A stretch of 61,809 bases of DNA from Streptomyces antnestii (GTDB taxonomy: Bacteria > Actinomycetota > Actinomycetes > Streptomycetales > Streptomycetaceae). Location of the stretch: positions 1 through 61,809 of the forward strand of contig NZ_RZYA01000034.1 of the NCBI RefSeq assembly GCF_004005495.1, in the 5' to 3' direction. The translations under genes and the position numbers were made by a program. Under the pieces are notes generated by a model. It saw only the letters and a program-made list of their open reading frames with translations. It made no database searches and had not been told where the DNA came from. Of this stretch, positions 17,397 to 26,514 are shown in pieces; position 1 is the stretch's first letter; every line of letters begins with the position of its first letter.

Positions 17397-18776
17397 ATGA
17401 CCGTCGCGGTCGTCCTGTTCACCGCGGATCTGCGGCTGCACGACCATCCCCCGCTGCACGCCGCCGTGCGCGCGGCGGACGAGATCGTCCCCCTGTTCGT
17501 CCGCGATCCGGGAGTGCACGCAGCCGGCTTCGACGCGCCCAACCGCCGGGCGTTCCTCGCCGACTGCCTCACCGACCTCGACGAGCGGCTCCGGCATCGC
17601 GGCGGCCGCCTCGTGGTGCGCAGCGGCCCCGTCGCCAGGGAGGTGCGAGCCGTCGCCGCCGAGTGCAGGGCCGCCGAGGTGCACATGGCCGCCGGCGTCA
17701 CCGCCTTCGCGCACCGGCGCGAGCAGCGGCTGCGCGAGGAGCTGGACTCGATCGGGGTGACGCTGCACATCCACGACTCCGTGACCACCGCTGTCGCGCC
17801 CGGCGCCGTGACACCCTCCGGAACCGACACCGACCACTACGCCGTCTTCACCCCCTACTTCCGCCGCTGGTCGCAGGTTCCGCTGCGTGACCCGCTGCCG
17901 CCGCCGCGCATCGTGTGCGTCCCCGACACGGCGCGCGGCGAGGCCCTGCCGTCGGCCGCGGACGTCGACGCAACCTCGCCCGGACTCCCCGAGGGTGGCG
18001 AGACGGCCGGCCGGACCCGCTGCTCCAGTTGGTGGGGCGGCGACCTGTCCCGGTACGAGGACCAGCACGACGACCTGGCCGGCGACGCGACCTCGCGCCT
18101 GTCGCCCTACCTGCACTTCGGTGCCCTCTCCCCGGTCGAACTCGTCCGGCGGGCCCGTGCGCACGGTGGCCCCGGAGCGGAGGCGTTCGTACGGCAGGTC
18201 TGCTGGCGCGACTTTCACCACCAGGTGCTCGCCGCCCGCCCTGACGCGGCCACGGCGGACTACCGCACCCGGCACGATCAGTGGCGCGGCGAGGACGATG
18301 CGGCCCAGGACATCGCGGCCTGGCGGGACGGCATGACCGGCTACCCGGTCGTCGACGCGGGGATGCGTCAGCTGCGCCACGAGGGCTGGATGCACAACCG
18401 CGCCCGCCTGCTGACGGCCAGCTTCCTCACGAAGACCCTGTACGTGGACTGGCGCATCGGCGCCCAGCACTTCCTGGAGCTGCTCGTCGACGGAGATGTC
18501 GTCAACAACCAGCTCAACTGGCAGTGGGTTGCCGGCACCGGCACGGACACCCGCCCCCACCGCGTCCTCAACCCGGTGGTCCAGGGCAAGCGCTTCGACC
18601 CGCGGGGAACCTACGTCCGCAGATGGGTTCCGGAACTCGCCGACGTGGAAGGCAGGCTGGTGCACGAGCCCTGGCGACTGCCCCGCGAGACCAGGGCCGC
18701 GCTCGACTACCCGGAGCCGCTAATCGACCTTGCCGACGGGCTGACCCGCTTCAAGCAGGCCCGCGGCCGCGGCTGA
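17397..18776 (+). CDS. phr: deoxyribodipyrimidine photolyase (class I CPD type)
   Basis: A 459-residue flavoprotein that repairs cyclobutane pyrimidine dimers with blue light. The N-terminal alpha/beta domain begins with VVLFTADLRLHDHPPLHAAV. The FAD-binding helical domain carries SRLSPYLHFGALSP, VRQVCWRDFHHQVLAA, PVVDAGMRQLRHEGWMHNRA and NNQLNWQWVAGTGTDT, including the tryptophan and asparagine positions around flavin and dimer. AAGGAG precedes the ATG at 17397. An upstream extension is unlikely. It follows the SDR-DUF2867 gene closely and precedes the start of a photolyase-related gene, a light-stress gene group. Confidence 0.92.
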   Translation: MTVAVVLFTADLRLHDHPPLHAAVRAADEIVPLFVRDPGVHAAGFDAPNRRAFLADCLTDLDERLRHRGGRLVVRSGPVAREVRAVAAECRAAEVHMAAGVTAFAHRREQRLREELDSIGVTLHIHDSVTTAVAPGAVTPSGTDTDHYAVFTPYFRRWSQVPLRDPLPPPRIVCVPDTARGEALPSAADVDATSPGLPEGGETAGRTRCSSWWGGDLSRYEDQHDDLAGDATSRLSPYLHFGALSPVELVRRARAHGGPGAEAFVRQVCWRDFHHQVLAARPDAATADYRTRHDQWRGEDDAAQDIAAWRDGMTGYPVVDAGMRQLRHEGWMHNRARLLTASFLTKTLYVDWRIGAQHFLELLVDGDVVNNQLNWQWVAGTGTDTRPHRVLNPVVQGKRFDPRGTYVRRWVPELADVEGRLVHEPWRLPRETRAALDYPEPLIDLADGLTRFKQARGRG

Positions 18777-18787
18777 GAGGGCACGCC

Positions 18788-18861
18788 GTGCACTGGCTCT
18801 TCGGCGACCAGCTCGGACCGCACTTCCTCACCCCGGGCGACGGCGGCCCCGCCCGCGGCAC
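18788..18861 (+). pseudogene. photolyase-related protein, 5' end only, cut by an IS
   Basis: A GTG 12 bases after the photolyase stop begins the reading VHWLFGDQLGPHFL. This is the N-terminal signature (LFGDQL) of the iron-sulfur photolyase-related family. After about 25 codons the reading meets the terminal repeat of the IS at 18862. The rest of the gene is not on the far side at 20055, so the insertion was followed by deletion or rearrangement. Confidence 0.7.
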
Positions 18862-20054
18862 TGCGCCTGCCGAAAATGTCATCCATACAGATCAGGAGCG
18901 TCATCGACGGTGCGGCAGGATGATTTCGTGTTGCTTCGTCTCGCCTACCTGACCGTCACCAACCTGTTCTCCGCACTGCGATTGCTACCGATAAGCGATC
19001 ACGACAAGGACACGGAGATACTCGCCCTACGCCACCAGATCACCGTCCTGGAACGACAACTCGGCATAGACCGCATCAAGTTCACCCCCCGCGGACCGGG
19101 CGTTCCTCGCCGCTCTGCTGATCCCCCTGCCACGCCAGGCCCTGCGCCGACTCCGATTACTGGTCCGACCCGACACCGTGCTGCGCTGGCATCGCGACCT
19201 GACCAAGCGGCGTCACGCCCGCACCTGCCGGCCAAAGAAGCCGGGCCGACCACCCACGGTCCACTCGGTCCGCAGACTGATCCTGCGCCTGGTCCGTGAG
19301 AATCCATCGTGGGGCTATCGCAGGGTGCGCGGCGACCTCGCCATCCTCGGCATCCAAGGTCGCCGCCTCCACCGTTTGGGAGATCCTCACCTCCGAGGGC
19401 ATCGACCCAGCGCCCGACCGGGCCGCCACCACTTGGGCCGACTTCCTGCGCTCCCAGGCCGACGCTCTCCTGGCCTGCGACTTCATCGAGACCGTCACCC
19501 TGACCGGACAGCGCCAGTACATCCTCGCCGTCATCGAGCACGCCACCCGCCGCATCCGCGTCCTCGGCACCACTGCCCACCCCACCGCAGCATGGGTCAC
19601 TCAAGCCGCCCGAAACCTGGCCATGGACCTCACTGACACCAAAGCAACCCACGCGTACCTGATCCGGGACCGGGACGCGAAATACCCAGCCCTCTTCGGC
19701 GACATCCTGCGCAACGCCGGAATACAGATCGTACGCACCGGCATCCGGATACCGCGCATGAACGCGATCATGGAACGCTGGGTCCAGACCTGCCGCCACG
19801 AACTGATGAACCGCACCCTCGTCTGGAACGAACGCCATCTGCGCCACGCACTTCGCCAGTTCGAATTGCACTACAACCTTCACCGGTCCCACCAGGCGAC
19901 AGACCAGGCAGCACCCCTGCGCGCCGTTCCCGCACCACTCCCCCACGCACAAATCACCCAACTGAAAGTGCGCCGGAGAGACCGCCTCGGCGGAGTCCTC
20001 CACGAGTACCAGCATGCCGCCTGAGCTGCGCGGATGGAGTTTTCGGCAGGCGCA
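18862..20054 (+). mobile_element. insertion sequence of about 1.19 kb, copy 1
   Basis: The ends are TGCGCCTGCCGAAAA (18862-18876) and its exact complement at 20040-20054, and the similarity continues inward for about 30 bases. Elements of this type begin TG and end CA. The first 530 bases are nearly identical to those at 43514-44044. No target duplication is evident at the edges. Confidence 0.85.
18910..20024 (+). pseudogene. integrase-core transposase of IS copy 1, two frame breaks
   Basis: The protein should read from RLAYLTVTNLFSALRLLPIS to RDRLGGVLHEYQHAA, about 360 residues, with a DDE core (LLACDFIETVTL; YLIRDRDAKYPALFG; MERWVQTCRHELMNRTL). The frame changes at a run of C near 19084 (after KFTP) and again at 19350, where one extra C follows GGCAT compared with copy 2. 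The first break is shared by copy 2; the second is not. Without correction or slippage the product is inactive. Confidence 0.8.
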
Positions 20055-20213
20055 CTGAACGCAGCGACACCAAGGCCGAACAGAAGGGCGCAGAGGAGGC
20101 GCCCGAGCCGGGCGGCGATTCCTCCTGAGTTCCTTGATCGCGGCGGTACGGGCCATCTGCGCGCTCGTGAGGATCGATGGCGTCCACCGCCGACCACTGC
20201 TCGATAGGCACGG

Positions 20214-20237
20214 CCCGGCCCTATTGCAGGGGCCGGG
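20214..20237 (-). terminator. hairpin terminator of the secreted-protein gene
   Basis: CCCGGCCC (20214-20221) pairs with GGGCCGGG (20230-20237) around an eight-base loop. It lies about 50 bases past the stop of the minus-strand gene ending at 20288. Confidence 0.55.
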
Positions 20238-20287
20238 TCCAAGTATCACACCGGCAGGCTTGTCGCTGCCCTTGTCCGCGTGGGGGG

Positions 20288-20788
20288 TCAGTAACGCTTA
20301 TCGATTGCTCGGAAGCTGCCGACAAGCGCGAAGGGCACCGTGGTCCCGTCGAGGACCGTCGTGCCGGGGATTGCGCTGCTGGAGTTTCGGGGCCCGATTT
20401 TTGCAACTGCGGAGCCATTGTCACAGGTAATCCCGTTGAAGAATTCGACGGTCCTGTCACTCTCATTCAGGACGTTGAAGCTGGTCGCGGGACTACTGAT
20501 CACAGCGGTGCACTCACCCGGCGCGGCTGAATAGGTGCGCTCGTTGACGTGGACCCGTCCGGAATCGCGGTTCTGGGAGTTGAAGTCCGTCTGGCCGTCG
20601 CCGCCCTGGGGAGCAGCGGCAGGAGCAGCGGCAGCGACGGCCTCCTGTACCGACGGGGCGGACTTCGGGGCGGGGCTGGAAGCCGAGGCGTGGTTGATAC
20701 CGGTTGCAGCGACGACGGCGGCGCCCACCGACAATGCGATCGCGACAACGGTACGCGTACGCATTCCAATTTTCCTTTTCGCGAGCAT
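20288..20788 (-). CDS. small secreted protein, 166 aa
   Basis: The signal peptide is clear: basic start (MRTRTVV), hydrophobic core AIALSVGAAVVAATG, then an Ala/Ser/Pro-rich linker (SSPAPKSAPSVQEAVAAAAP). The mature domain of about 90 residues carries two cysteines (GECTAVISS; NGITCDNGSAV), which probably form a disulphide, and reads as beta strands. Two starts are possible, 20788 (GGAG upstream) and 20764 (AAGGAAAA upstream); the second gives a more usual signal length. The function is unknown. Confidence 0.75.
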   Translation of the reverse strand: MLAKRKIGMRTRTVVAIALSVGAAVVAATGINHASASSPAPKSAPSVQEAVAAAAPAAAPQGGDGQTDFNSQNRDSGRVHVNERTYSAAPGECTAVISSPATSFNVLNESDRTVEFFNGITCDNGSAVAKIGPRNSSSAIPGTTVLDGTTVPFALVGSFRAIDKRY

Positions 20789-21041
20789 TTCATTTCTCCG
20801 TCTCTCAGGGATGTCAGCTGAGCCGACCGACTATGAATGAACATACTCACGCCTAATTCTGCCGCCACCTCAGAAATGTCTGAGGGGCGACAGAAAGGGG
20901 CCGATCGGGCGCTCGAAAGCTCGGAGTCACGCTTGTGACAATCCGTCAAAAACTAAGACACGAAGTCGACTTGGCTCCGCGGTTGAGCCGCTCGGGGGAT
21001 CGAGCTGATGCTCCTTCACGCTTCTGCCAGCGTGTCGGGCA
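20789..21041. other. intergenic, probable promoters only
   Basis: Comparatively AT-rich sequence upstream of the secreted-protein gene and before the integrase remnant. No convincing gene was seen. Confidence 0.35.
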
Positions 21042-22174
21042 TTGACGAAAATCCGCCCAGCGGCTACTGCCCCATTCGCAACCTGGCTGGCGGCCAAGGC
21101 GCTGGTGCTGAAGCCGACCACGATGGCCCGTTACCGGGACTACGTCCGCCGACCTGATCCCCGGCCTCGGCGCCCTCAAGCTCGACCAGCTCGGGCACCG
21201 GCACATCTCGGCCTTCGCCGCCGAACAGCTCCGTGCCGGCCGGGGCCGCACCACCCTGTACCGATGCCTGGCCACTCTCTCCAGCGCGCTGGGCGACGCC
21301 GTCCGCCAGCACCGCCTCGCCCACAACCCCGCCAGTCCCCCGGTCCTGCGCCGCCCACCGTCACCGGAGCGACGGATCTGGACGGCCGAGGAGGCCGCCC
21401 GCTTCCTCGCCCACTGCCACCGGACCGACCCCGAGATGGCCGACCTGTTCGAGATCCTCATCGGCACCGGCACGCGCAAGGGCGAGACCCTCGGCCTGCA
21501 CTGGGACGACGTCCACCTCGAGCAGGGCGTCCTCTGCGTGCGCTGCACGCTCTCCGCCATCGACAACAACCGCCTCGTCCTCACCACCCCCAAGACCCGG
21601 TCGAGTCGCGGCTGGGTCGCGATATCACCCCGCGTCGCCGCCGCGCTCCGCCACCGGGCACCAACCGCTCCCCAACCCCGCAGCGACCCTGCGGATCCAT
21701 TCGCCGGGCTCGTCTTCTGCCAACCCGACGGCCGCCCCCTCGCACCACACCTGGTGCTCGATCGCCTCCATCGCCTCTCCGACGAAGCAGGCGTCCCCAG
21801 AGTCACCGTTCACGACCTGCGGCACCTGGCCGCCGCCATCACCATCACCGCCGGAGTCCCGCTCACCGTGGTCTCCAAGACCCTGCGGCACTCCACCCTG
21901 TCGACCACAGCGAACCTCTACAGCCACCTCACCCAACAAGCCGCACGCGAAGCCGTAGACACCATCGACCGCACCCTCACCAGCGCCGAAAAGCTCAAAC
22001 ATCGTCCGTGTCCGTCGGCATGGATGCGACCACCGCGCGATCACATCCACAGCCTCCGCGAATCCCTCCACCGGCTGCGCACCCCCGCCCCGCCCGCCTT
22101 CAGCACCTCCGCGAACCAGCCGCACCCAAGGCGTGCGACCACACTGCGACCACCACACCCCCGGAAACACGAAA

Positions 22175-22204
22175 GGCCGCCCTCTCGATCACGAGAGAAC
22201 GGCC
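22175..22204. terminator. hairpin beside the tRNA-Pro remnant
   Basis: The outer stem GGCCG/CGGCC and the inner stem CTCTCG/CGAGAG enclose the loop ATCA. Such a hairpin normally follows a tRNA gene. On the minus strand it comes directly after the tRNA-Pro 3' end, so it is probably that tRNA's terminator carried along with the attachment site. Confidence 0.65.
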
Positions 22205-22224
22205 TCCGACCTGCGACAACACAA

Positions 22225-22260
22225 GTCGGGACGACAGGATTTGAACCTGCGACCCCTTGA
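22225..22260 (-). other. attachment site: 3' end of tRNA-Pro
   Basis: On the minus strand the sequence runs from the 3' strand of the anticodon stem (TCAAGGGGTC) through the T arm (GCAGGTTCAAATCCTG) to the acceptor end (TCGTCCCGAC). It matches the last half of a Streptomyces tRNA-Pro. The 5' half is absent, so this is an att core left by integration, next to the integrase that would have used it. Confidence 0.75.
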
Positions 22261-22657
22261 CCGTTGCCGAGCTCCGGCTGCCCCCGACAGGACCGGCAGC
22301 ATGTCTGTGAACGCAGTCGATCAACCCGCCACCGTGGTCACAATCTGCAGGGCAAAGGCCACGAGGGAGGCCACGATGCCAATCGATTCGACCCGGTTCC
22401 GTGGAGGTGAAGTCTCAGCAACCCGGGCAATGTTCCGGCAGTCCGTGTCCGGACGGAACGCCCCGCCGCTCTTGATGGGCCGTCAAGCCGGATCCTCTTC
22501 CGGGCGTCACGCGTAGGCGCCTGCCCGTCATCGTTCCCAGCCTCACCTCGCAGCCGGCCGGCGTCCCGGGACTCGCAGGTCTGCGCGCTGAGGCACCCGG
22601 AACCGCGCATCGGGTCCGGGTATTGGAGGCCGGCAAGTTGTCGGCGTGCAGGTGGCA
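22261..22657. other. intergenic, nothing recognised
   Basis: About 400 bases between the attachment site and the subtilase terminator. Frames are open but lack a start, a ribosome binding site and protein-like composition. Confidence 0.4.
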
Positions 22658-22694
22658 GGCCGGGCGGGCCGCCCGTTACGGGGACCGCCCGGCC
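22658..22694 (-). terminator. strong terminator of the subtilase gene
   Basis: GGCCGGGCGG (22658-22667) pairs perfectly with CCGCCCGGCC (22685-22694). The hairpin begins about 12 bases after the stop of the minus-strand gene. Confidence 0.8.
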
Positions 22695-22705
22695 GGACTG
22701 TGTGG

Positions 22706-25700
22706 TTACCGCACGTCGTAGGCGCGCTTGATGGTCTGGGTGACCGCGTTGCCGTTGGCGTCGGTGATGGTGGCCCTTGTCGTGACCTGCTTGCCGGAGG
22801 CGCCGGTGTTGTCGAGGACGGCCGCCCACTTGCCGTCCCGATGCTCGGTCGGCGCCTGGGTCCAGGTGGTGCCGTCGTCGTAGGAGTAGGACAGCGAAGC
22901 CGCTGTGATCGCGCCCGGGGTGTACCCGGCGTGGCCCTCGACCGACAGGCCGACCCGGATGCCGCTCTGCGCGGGCAAGGTGTTCACGCCGTCCACCGGC
23001 AGGTCGTACGCCGGGTGAAGAAGCGGCAGGCCGCGGGAGTAGACGTCGGACTCCAGGTGGGAGCGGAAGCTCCAGGTGGTGTCCGCAACGGTGGAACGCA
23101 GCCAGTTGCGGTCCCCGGTGTAGATCTTCTCCAGGTGCTGGGTGAGCTCGTACGCGGAGTCCTCGGCCGGTACCTTGAACACGCCGTAGGGGTCGATGAG
23201 CCGACCGATCTGCTCACCGTTGCGCTTCAGCGTCAGGTTGCCGATGTCGCCGAAGGAACCGCCGTACGTCCAGTGGTCGCCGGAGCCGTCGACCCAGAGC
23301 GCGTTCTGGATGCCGATCAGGTCGCCCTGCCGCTCGGCGGCCAGCATCAGCTTGCCGTCGGCGTCGCGCGCAGCGCCCGGCCGCAGGGGGCCGCCGTACC
23401 ACTCCTCGGCGCTCCGCTGCCCGGCCCGATAGGTGCGATCGCGGTCGCCCATGAACGCGGCGAACGGGAAGCTGGTCATCGCGCCGTGGAACCAGGCGTC
23501 GTCGCCGGTCGTGTAGTAGGCGGTGCGGTCGCCAGGCACGTGGACCGTTTGGAACAGGCTCACGGGGATCATGGTGTCGCTGCTCCCGGAGGGACGGAGG
23601 AACATCGCGTCGATGTAGTCGGCCTCCTTGCCCATCGCGTGCCACGTCTCGGTGACCTGGGCCAGCCGGGAGTCGTTCGGCTGGTAGTCCTGGTCGGAGT
23701 GCAGCGGGCCCTCCGTGGGAAACGACAGGTTGTAGACGTAGGACGAGCCGTCCTCGGAGCCGGTCGCGCGCCAGGTGGGCCGGAACTCGAAGGTGCCCTT
23801 CTGAGCGCGCCCGTCGATGTCCGCGTAGAACTTCTGCACGGCGCCGCCGGCCGCGAGGGATGCGCTGAGCACCCAGGTGTCGTCCCACGTGCGGGCGTAG
23901 CTCAACGTGGTGCCCCGCAGCGTCGACGGACGGTCCGTGTGCAGGCTCAACTGGTGGGCCTCGCGGGCGTCCAGGACGACGGTGGTGTCCTTGGTGATCC
24001 GCATCTGCGGGTGGGCGAGGTAGCTGACCGATTCGGGCTTGTTGCTCGCGTCGGGCGTCGTCACGAAGCTGCTGATGGCGTAGTCGCCCGGGCGCACACG
24101 GTAGGTCTGCTCGACCGCGCCCCCGTTGGTGCGGCGCTCGCCCTCGTCGGAGTCGAGGCTTGCGACGTCAAGGGAAGAGGTGCCGGTCGCGGGCTTGCCG
24201 TCGCGGTCGACGGTCTTGACCCGGAGGGTGACCGTCTCCGGCTGGACGTAGAGCGTGACGGGCACGGAGACGTGCACATCGCCGCCGGTGGCCAGGACCC
24301 GGCCGGTGACCGCACCGTACTGGGCGGGCTTCAGAGGGGCGGTGGGGTCGATCCGCAGCGGCACCTGAGCGGTGGCTCCCGCCGGGACCGTCACCTGGTT
24401 CTCCTCCGGCTTGATGATTCCGGAGGTGACGTCGCTGCCGTCGTTGCCGTGCACACCGCTGACCTTCAGATGAAGCGTCAGGTCGCTGTCGCCGGTGTTG
24501 GTGAAGGGCACCTGCACGGTGGTGCGGTCCGACGCGTCCTGCGGCCAGTTGTAGCTGCCGGCCTGGACAGCCGGCGCGGAGAGCGCCTTCTGGTTCACCG
24601 CGCCGAACACGTCGAGCACCCCACCGCCGGTCTGGTCGGCGCCGGCGACCTTGCCGCCGGTGCGGGCGGAGGAGACCAGGGCGGCCTTGATCTGCTGCGC
24701 GGTCCAGTCCGGGTGGGCCTGACGGACGACGGCCGCGGCGCCCGCGACATGCGGGGTGGCCATGGAGGTGCCGGACATCGTCCGGTACGCGTACACGCCC
24801 CGGCCGCCCGCGTTGGCCGCCGATATGCCGACGCCGGGGGCGGCGATCTCGGGCTTGAGGGTGTGGGTGACGGCCACCGGACCGCGGCTGGAGAACTGCG
24901 CGGTGCTGTCGTCACGGTCGACGGCGCCCACGGTCAGCACGCCGGGCACACACCCCGGCGAGGAAACGGTCTCGATGCCCGGACCGGAGTTGCCGGCGGC
25001 AACGACGAACAGGGTGTGCGTGTTCTTGGACAGCTCCTGCGTGGCCTGGGCCATCGGGTCGTTGCAGTTGCCGATCCTGGGGTTGCCCAGGCTCATGGAG
25101 ACGGCGTCGGCCTTCTGGTCGACGGCCCACTGCATACCCGCGATGATCCAGGAGTCCAGGCCATAGCCGGCGTCGTTGAGGACCTTGCCGACGAGCAGGG
25201 AGGTACCGGGGGCGACGCCCTTCTTGCGGCCGTCACTGGCCGCTCCGGACCCGCCGACCGTGGAGGCGGTGTGGGTGCCGTGGCCCACTTTGTCGTCGGT
25301 GGTCCTGGAGTCCGTGAAGTTCTTGGACGCGGCGACCCGGTTCACCAGGTCCGGGTGCTCGGCGTCCACACCGGTGTCCAGCACGGCGACCTTGGTGCCC
25401 TTGCCGTCGTAACCGGCCGCCCACGCCTCCGGCGCGTGTACCTGCGCGGTGGAATGGTCCAGCGTGGCCTCGGCCTTGCCGTCCAGCCACAGCTTCTTCA
25501 GCGTGGAGCCAGAACGTGAGCGGGTGTCGGTGATGTCCCGCCAGAACGTAGCGGCGTTGTCCTTGCCTGCCTTGAGCGCGACACCGTCCACAGCGGGGAG
25601 GCTCAGGCCCCGCTCGGACCCGCGGGGGGCCGCCGGCGCGCTTTCGGCAACGTTCACACTGTTCCGGTAGGTGGCGATGAGCGGCAGTGTGTCGGTGTGT

Positions 25701-26095
25701 GTGTCGTCGTATCCCTGGCGGACGAGTCCGGTGACGTTGAACAGCTGCTCGTCGACCTTGCCGTCGGCTATCGCCTGGGAGGCGCCATCGGGGTAGACGT
25801 AGAGGTCCTTGCCCATCTGGTAGGTCTGGACGATCGGCTGCGTGCCGTCCTCGCGGGGCAGCACGGCCGCGGAGCTGCGACCCGACGTGTCCGTGGTCAC
25901 CAGCACCTTGTCACCGGTCACGAGCGTGACCGTCGCTTGTCTGCCACCTGTTGCTGCGGTCCCGCTGCCTATGACGGGTCTCTTCCCCGAGGCTCCGTCA
26001 GGCGGCGCATCCGACGCAGCGGAAGGGGTTACCGCGGTGACTGCCAGGACGGCGGCGGTTGCCGCGCCCAAGGCTATACGCGTGATGGGCGGCAT
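22706..26095 (-). CDS. large secreted S8 family serine peptidase (subtilase)
   Basis: A 1129-residue exported protease. The ATG at 26095 starts a normal signal peptide (MPPITRIALGAATAAVLAVT, cleavage after SAA) with AGGGAGA upstream. A pro-region precedes the catalytic domain. The triad is complete: Asp240 in VAVLDTGVDAEHPD, His272 in GHGTHTAST and Ser444 in SGTSMATPHVAG, with the oxyanion Asn369 in AAGNSGPG. A long C-terminal region of about 600 residues follows with beta-sandwich character (NWPQDASDRTTVQVPF; LYVQPETVTLRVK), typical of large Streptomyces subtilases. It lies downstream of a LuxR-type regulator on the same strand. Confidence 0.92.
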   Translation of the reverse strand: MPPITRIALGAATAAVLAVTAVTPSAASDAPPDGASGKRPVIGSGTAATGGRQATVTLVTGDKVLVTTDTSGRSSAAVLPREDGTQPIVQTYQMGKDLYVYPDGASQAIADGKVDEQLFNVTGLVRQGYDDTHTDTLPLIATYRNSVNVAESAPAAPRGSERGLSLPAVDGVALKAGKDNAATFWRDITDTRSRSGSTLKKLWLDGKAEATLDHSTAQVHAPEAWAAGYDGKGTKVAVLDTGVDAEHPDLVNRVAASKNFTDSRTTDDKVGHGTHTASTVGGSGAASDGRKKGVAPGTSLLVGKVLNDAGYGLDSWIIAGMQWAVDQKADAVSMSLGNPRIGNCNDPMAQATQELSKNTHTLFVVAAGNSGPGIETVSSPGCVPGVLTVGAVDRDDSTAQFSSRGPVAVTHTLKPEIAAPGVGISAANAGGRGVYAYRTMSGTSMATPHVAGAAAVVRQAHPDWTAQQIKAALVSSARTGGKVAGADQTGGGVLDVFGAVNQKALSAPAVQAGSYNWPQDASDRTTVQVPFTNTGDSDLTLHLKVSGVHGNDGSDVTSGIIKPEENQVTVPAGATAQVPLRIDPTAPLKPAQYGAVTGRVLATGGDVHVSVPVTLYVQPETVTLRVKTVDRDGKPATGTSSLDVASLDSDEGERRTNGGAVEQTYRVRPGDYAISSFVTTPDASNKPESVSYLAHPQMRITKDTTVVLDAREAHQLSLHTDRPSTLRGTTLSYARTWDDTWVLSASLAAGGAVQKFYADIDGRAQKGTFEFRPTWRATGSEDGSSYVYNLSFPTEGPLHSDQDYQPNDSRLAQVTETWHAMGKEADYIDAMFLRPSGSSDTMIPVSLFQTVHVPGDRTAYYTTGDDAWFHGAMTSFPFAAFMGDRDRTYRAGQRSAEEWYGGPLRPGAARDADGKLMLAAERQGDLIGIQNALWVDGSGDHWTYGGSFGDIGNLTLKRNGEQIGRLIDPYGVFKVPAEDSAYELTQHLEKIYTGDRNWLRSTVADTTWSFRSHLESDVYSRGLPLLHPAYDLPVDGVNTLPAQSGIRVGLSVEGHAGYTPGAITAASLSYSYDDGTTWTQAPTEHRDGKWAAVLDNTGASGKQVTTRATITDANGNAVTQTIKRAYDVR

Positions 26096-26180
26096 GAGTC
26101 TCCCTACTTGATGCCGTGAACATGCGTGCCGTGCTGGGGGTGCAGCCTGGCAGACGAACGGATCGCGTAGGCATGCCGAA

Positions 26181-26216
26181 CGTGACGGGTTTCCCACGTG
26201 TCGGTTTTCCGTCACG
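26181..26216. promoter_or_regulatory. inverted repeat upstream of the subtilase gene
   Basis: CGTGACGG (26181-26188) and CCGTCACG (26209-26216) form an inverted repeat around a core with CACGTG (26195-26200), 86-121 bases before the start codon. It could be an operator, but the bound protein is unknown. Confidence 0.35.
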
Positions 26217-26514
26217 CGGTCACGTCGACGGGTTCGTCGGCTCGGTGGGGCTGCGGGCCTGGCAGCTGGGGTGCGCCCGTCCAGGCCGACGCTCGCACAG
26301 GGAATCTCGACGAAGGGCGACGCGCGGGCACACTCGCCGGCGGGCAGACACCCGTCTCGTGGGTGCGTGCGCCACCGCTCCGGTGGATGCCTTCAACCTG
26401 GATCACGGGCCCGTCGGGCGGTAAAGCAGGAACCCGGCCAGGAGTTGGCAGCCATCTTCGCAGGCGCACCACCCAACAGAGGGAAACTCCCCGGCCTTCA
26501 GACCGAGAAGCAGG

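Larger units (their letters stand above)
21042..22260 (+). pseudogene. tyrosine site-specific integrase, frameshifted
   Basis: The N-terminal SAM-like part reads ATWLAAKALVLKPTTMARYR in one frame, then shifts near 21150 to DLIPGLGALKLDQLGHRHIS in another. The catalytic domain is complete in the second frame: GTGTRKGETLGLHWDD (first Arg), VTVHDLRHLAAAI (HxLR), and LRHSTLSTTANLYSHL with the Tyr nucleophile. The tail runs into a tRNA-derived sequence and uses a TGA inside it as its stop. Integrases of actinobacterial integrative elements often sit beside their attachment site in this way. No other element genes were recognised nearby. Confidence 0.8.

Noticed and set aside
18857..20059. Target-site duplication around IS copy 1
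   Set aside because: The bases flanking the two ends do not match in any 2-8 base comparison.
20055..20130. Remainder of the photolyase-related gene after the IS
   Set aside because: No reading frame in the flank continues that family; one frame ends early and resembles nothing known.
22646..25519. A 957-codon open frame opposite the subtilase gene
   Set aside because: The minus strand encodes an intact subtilase with all catalytic residues. The plus frame is Gly/Val/Arg-rich repetitive composition caused by codon bias.
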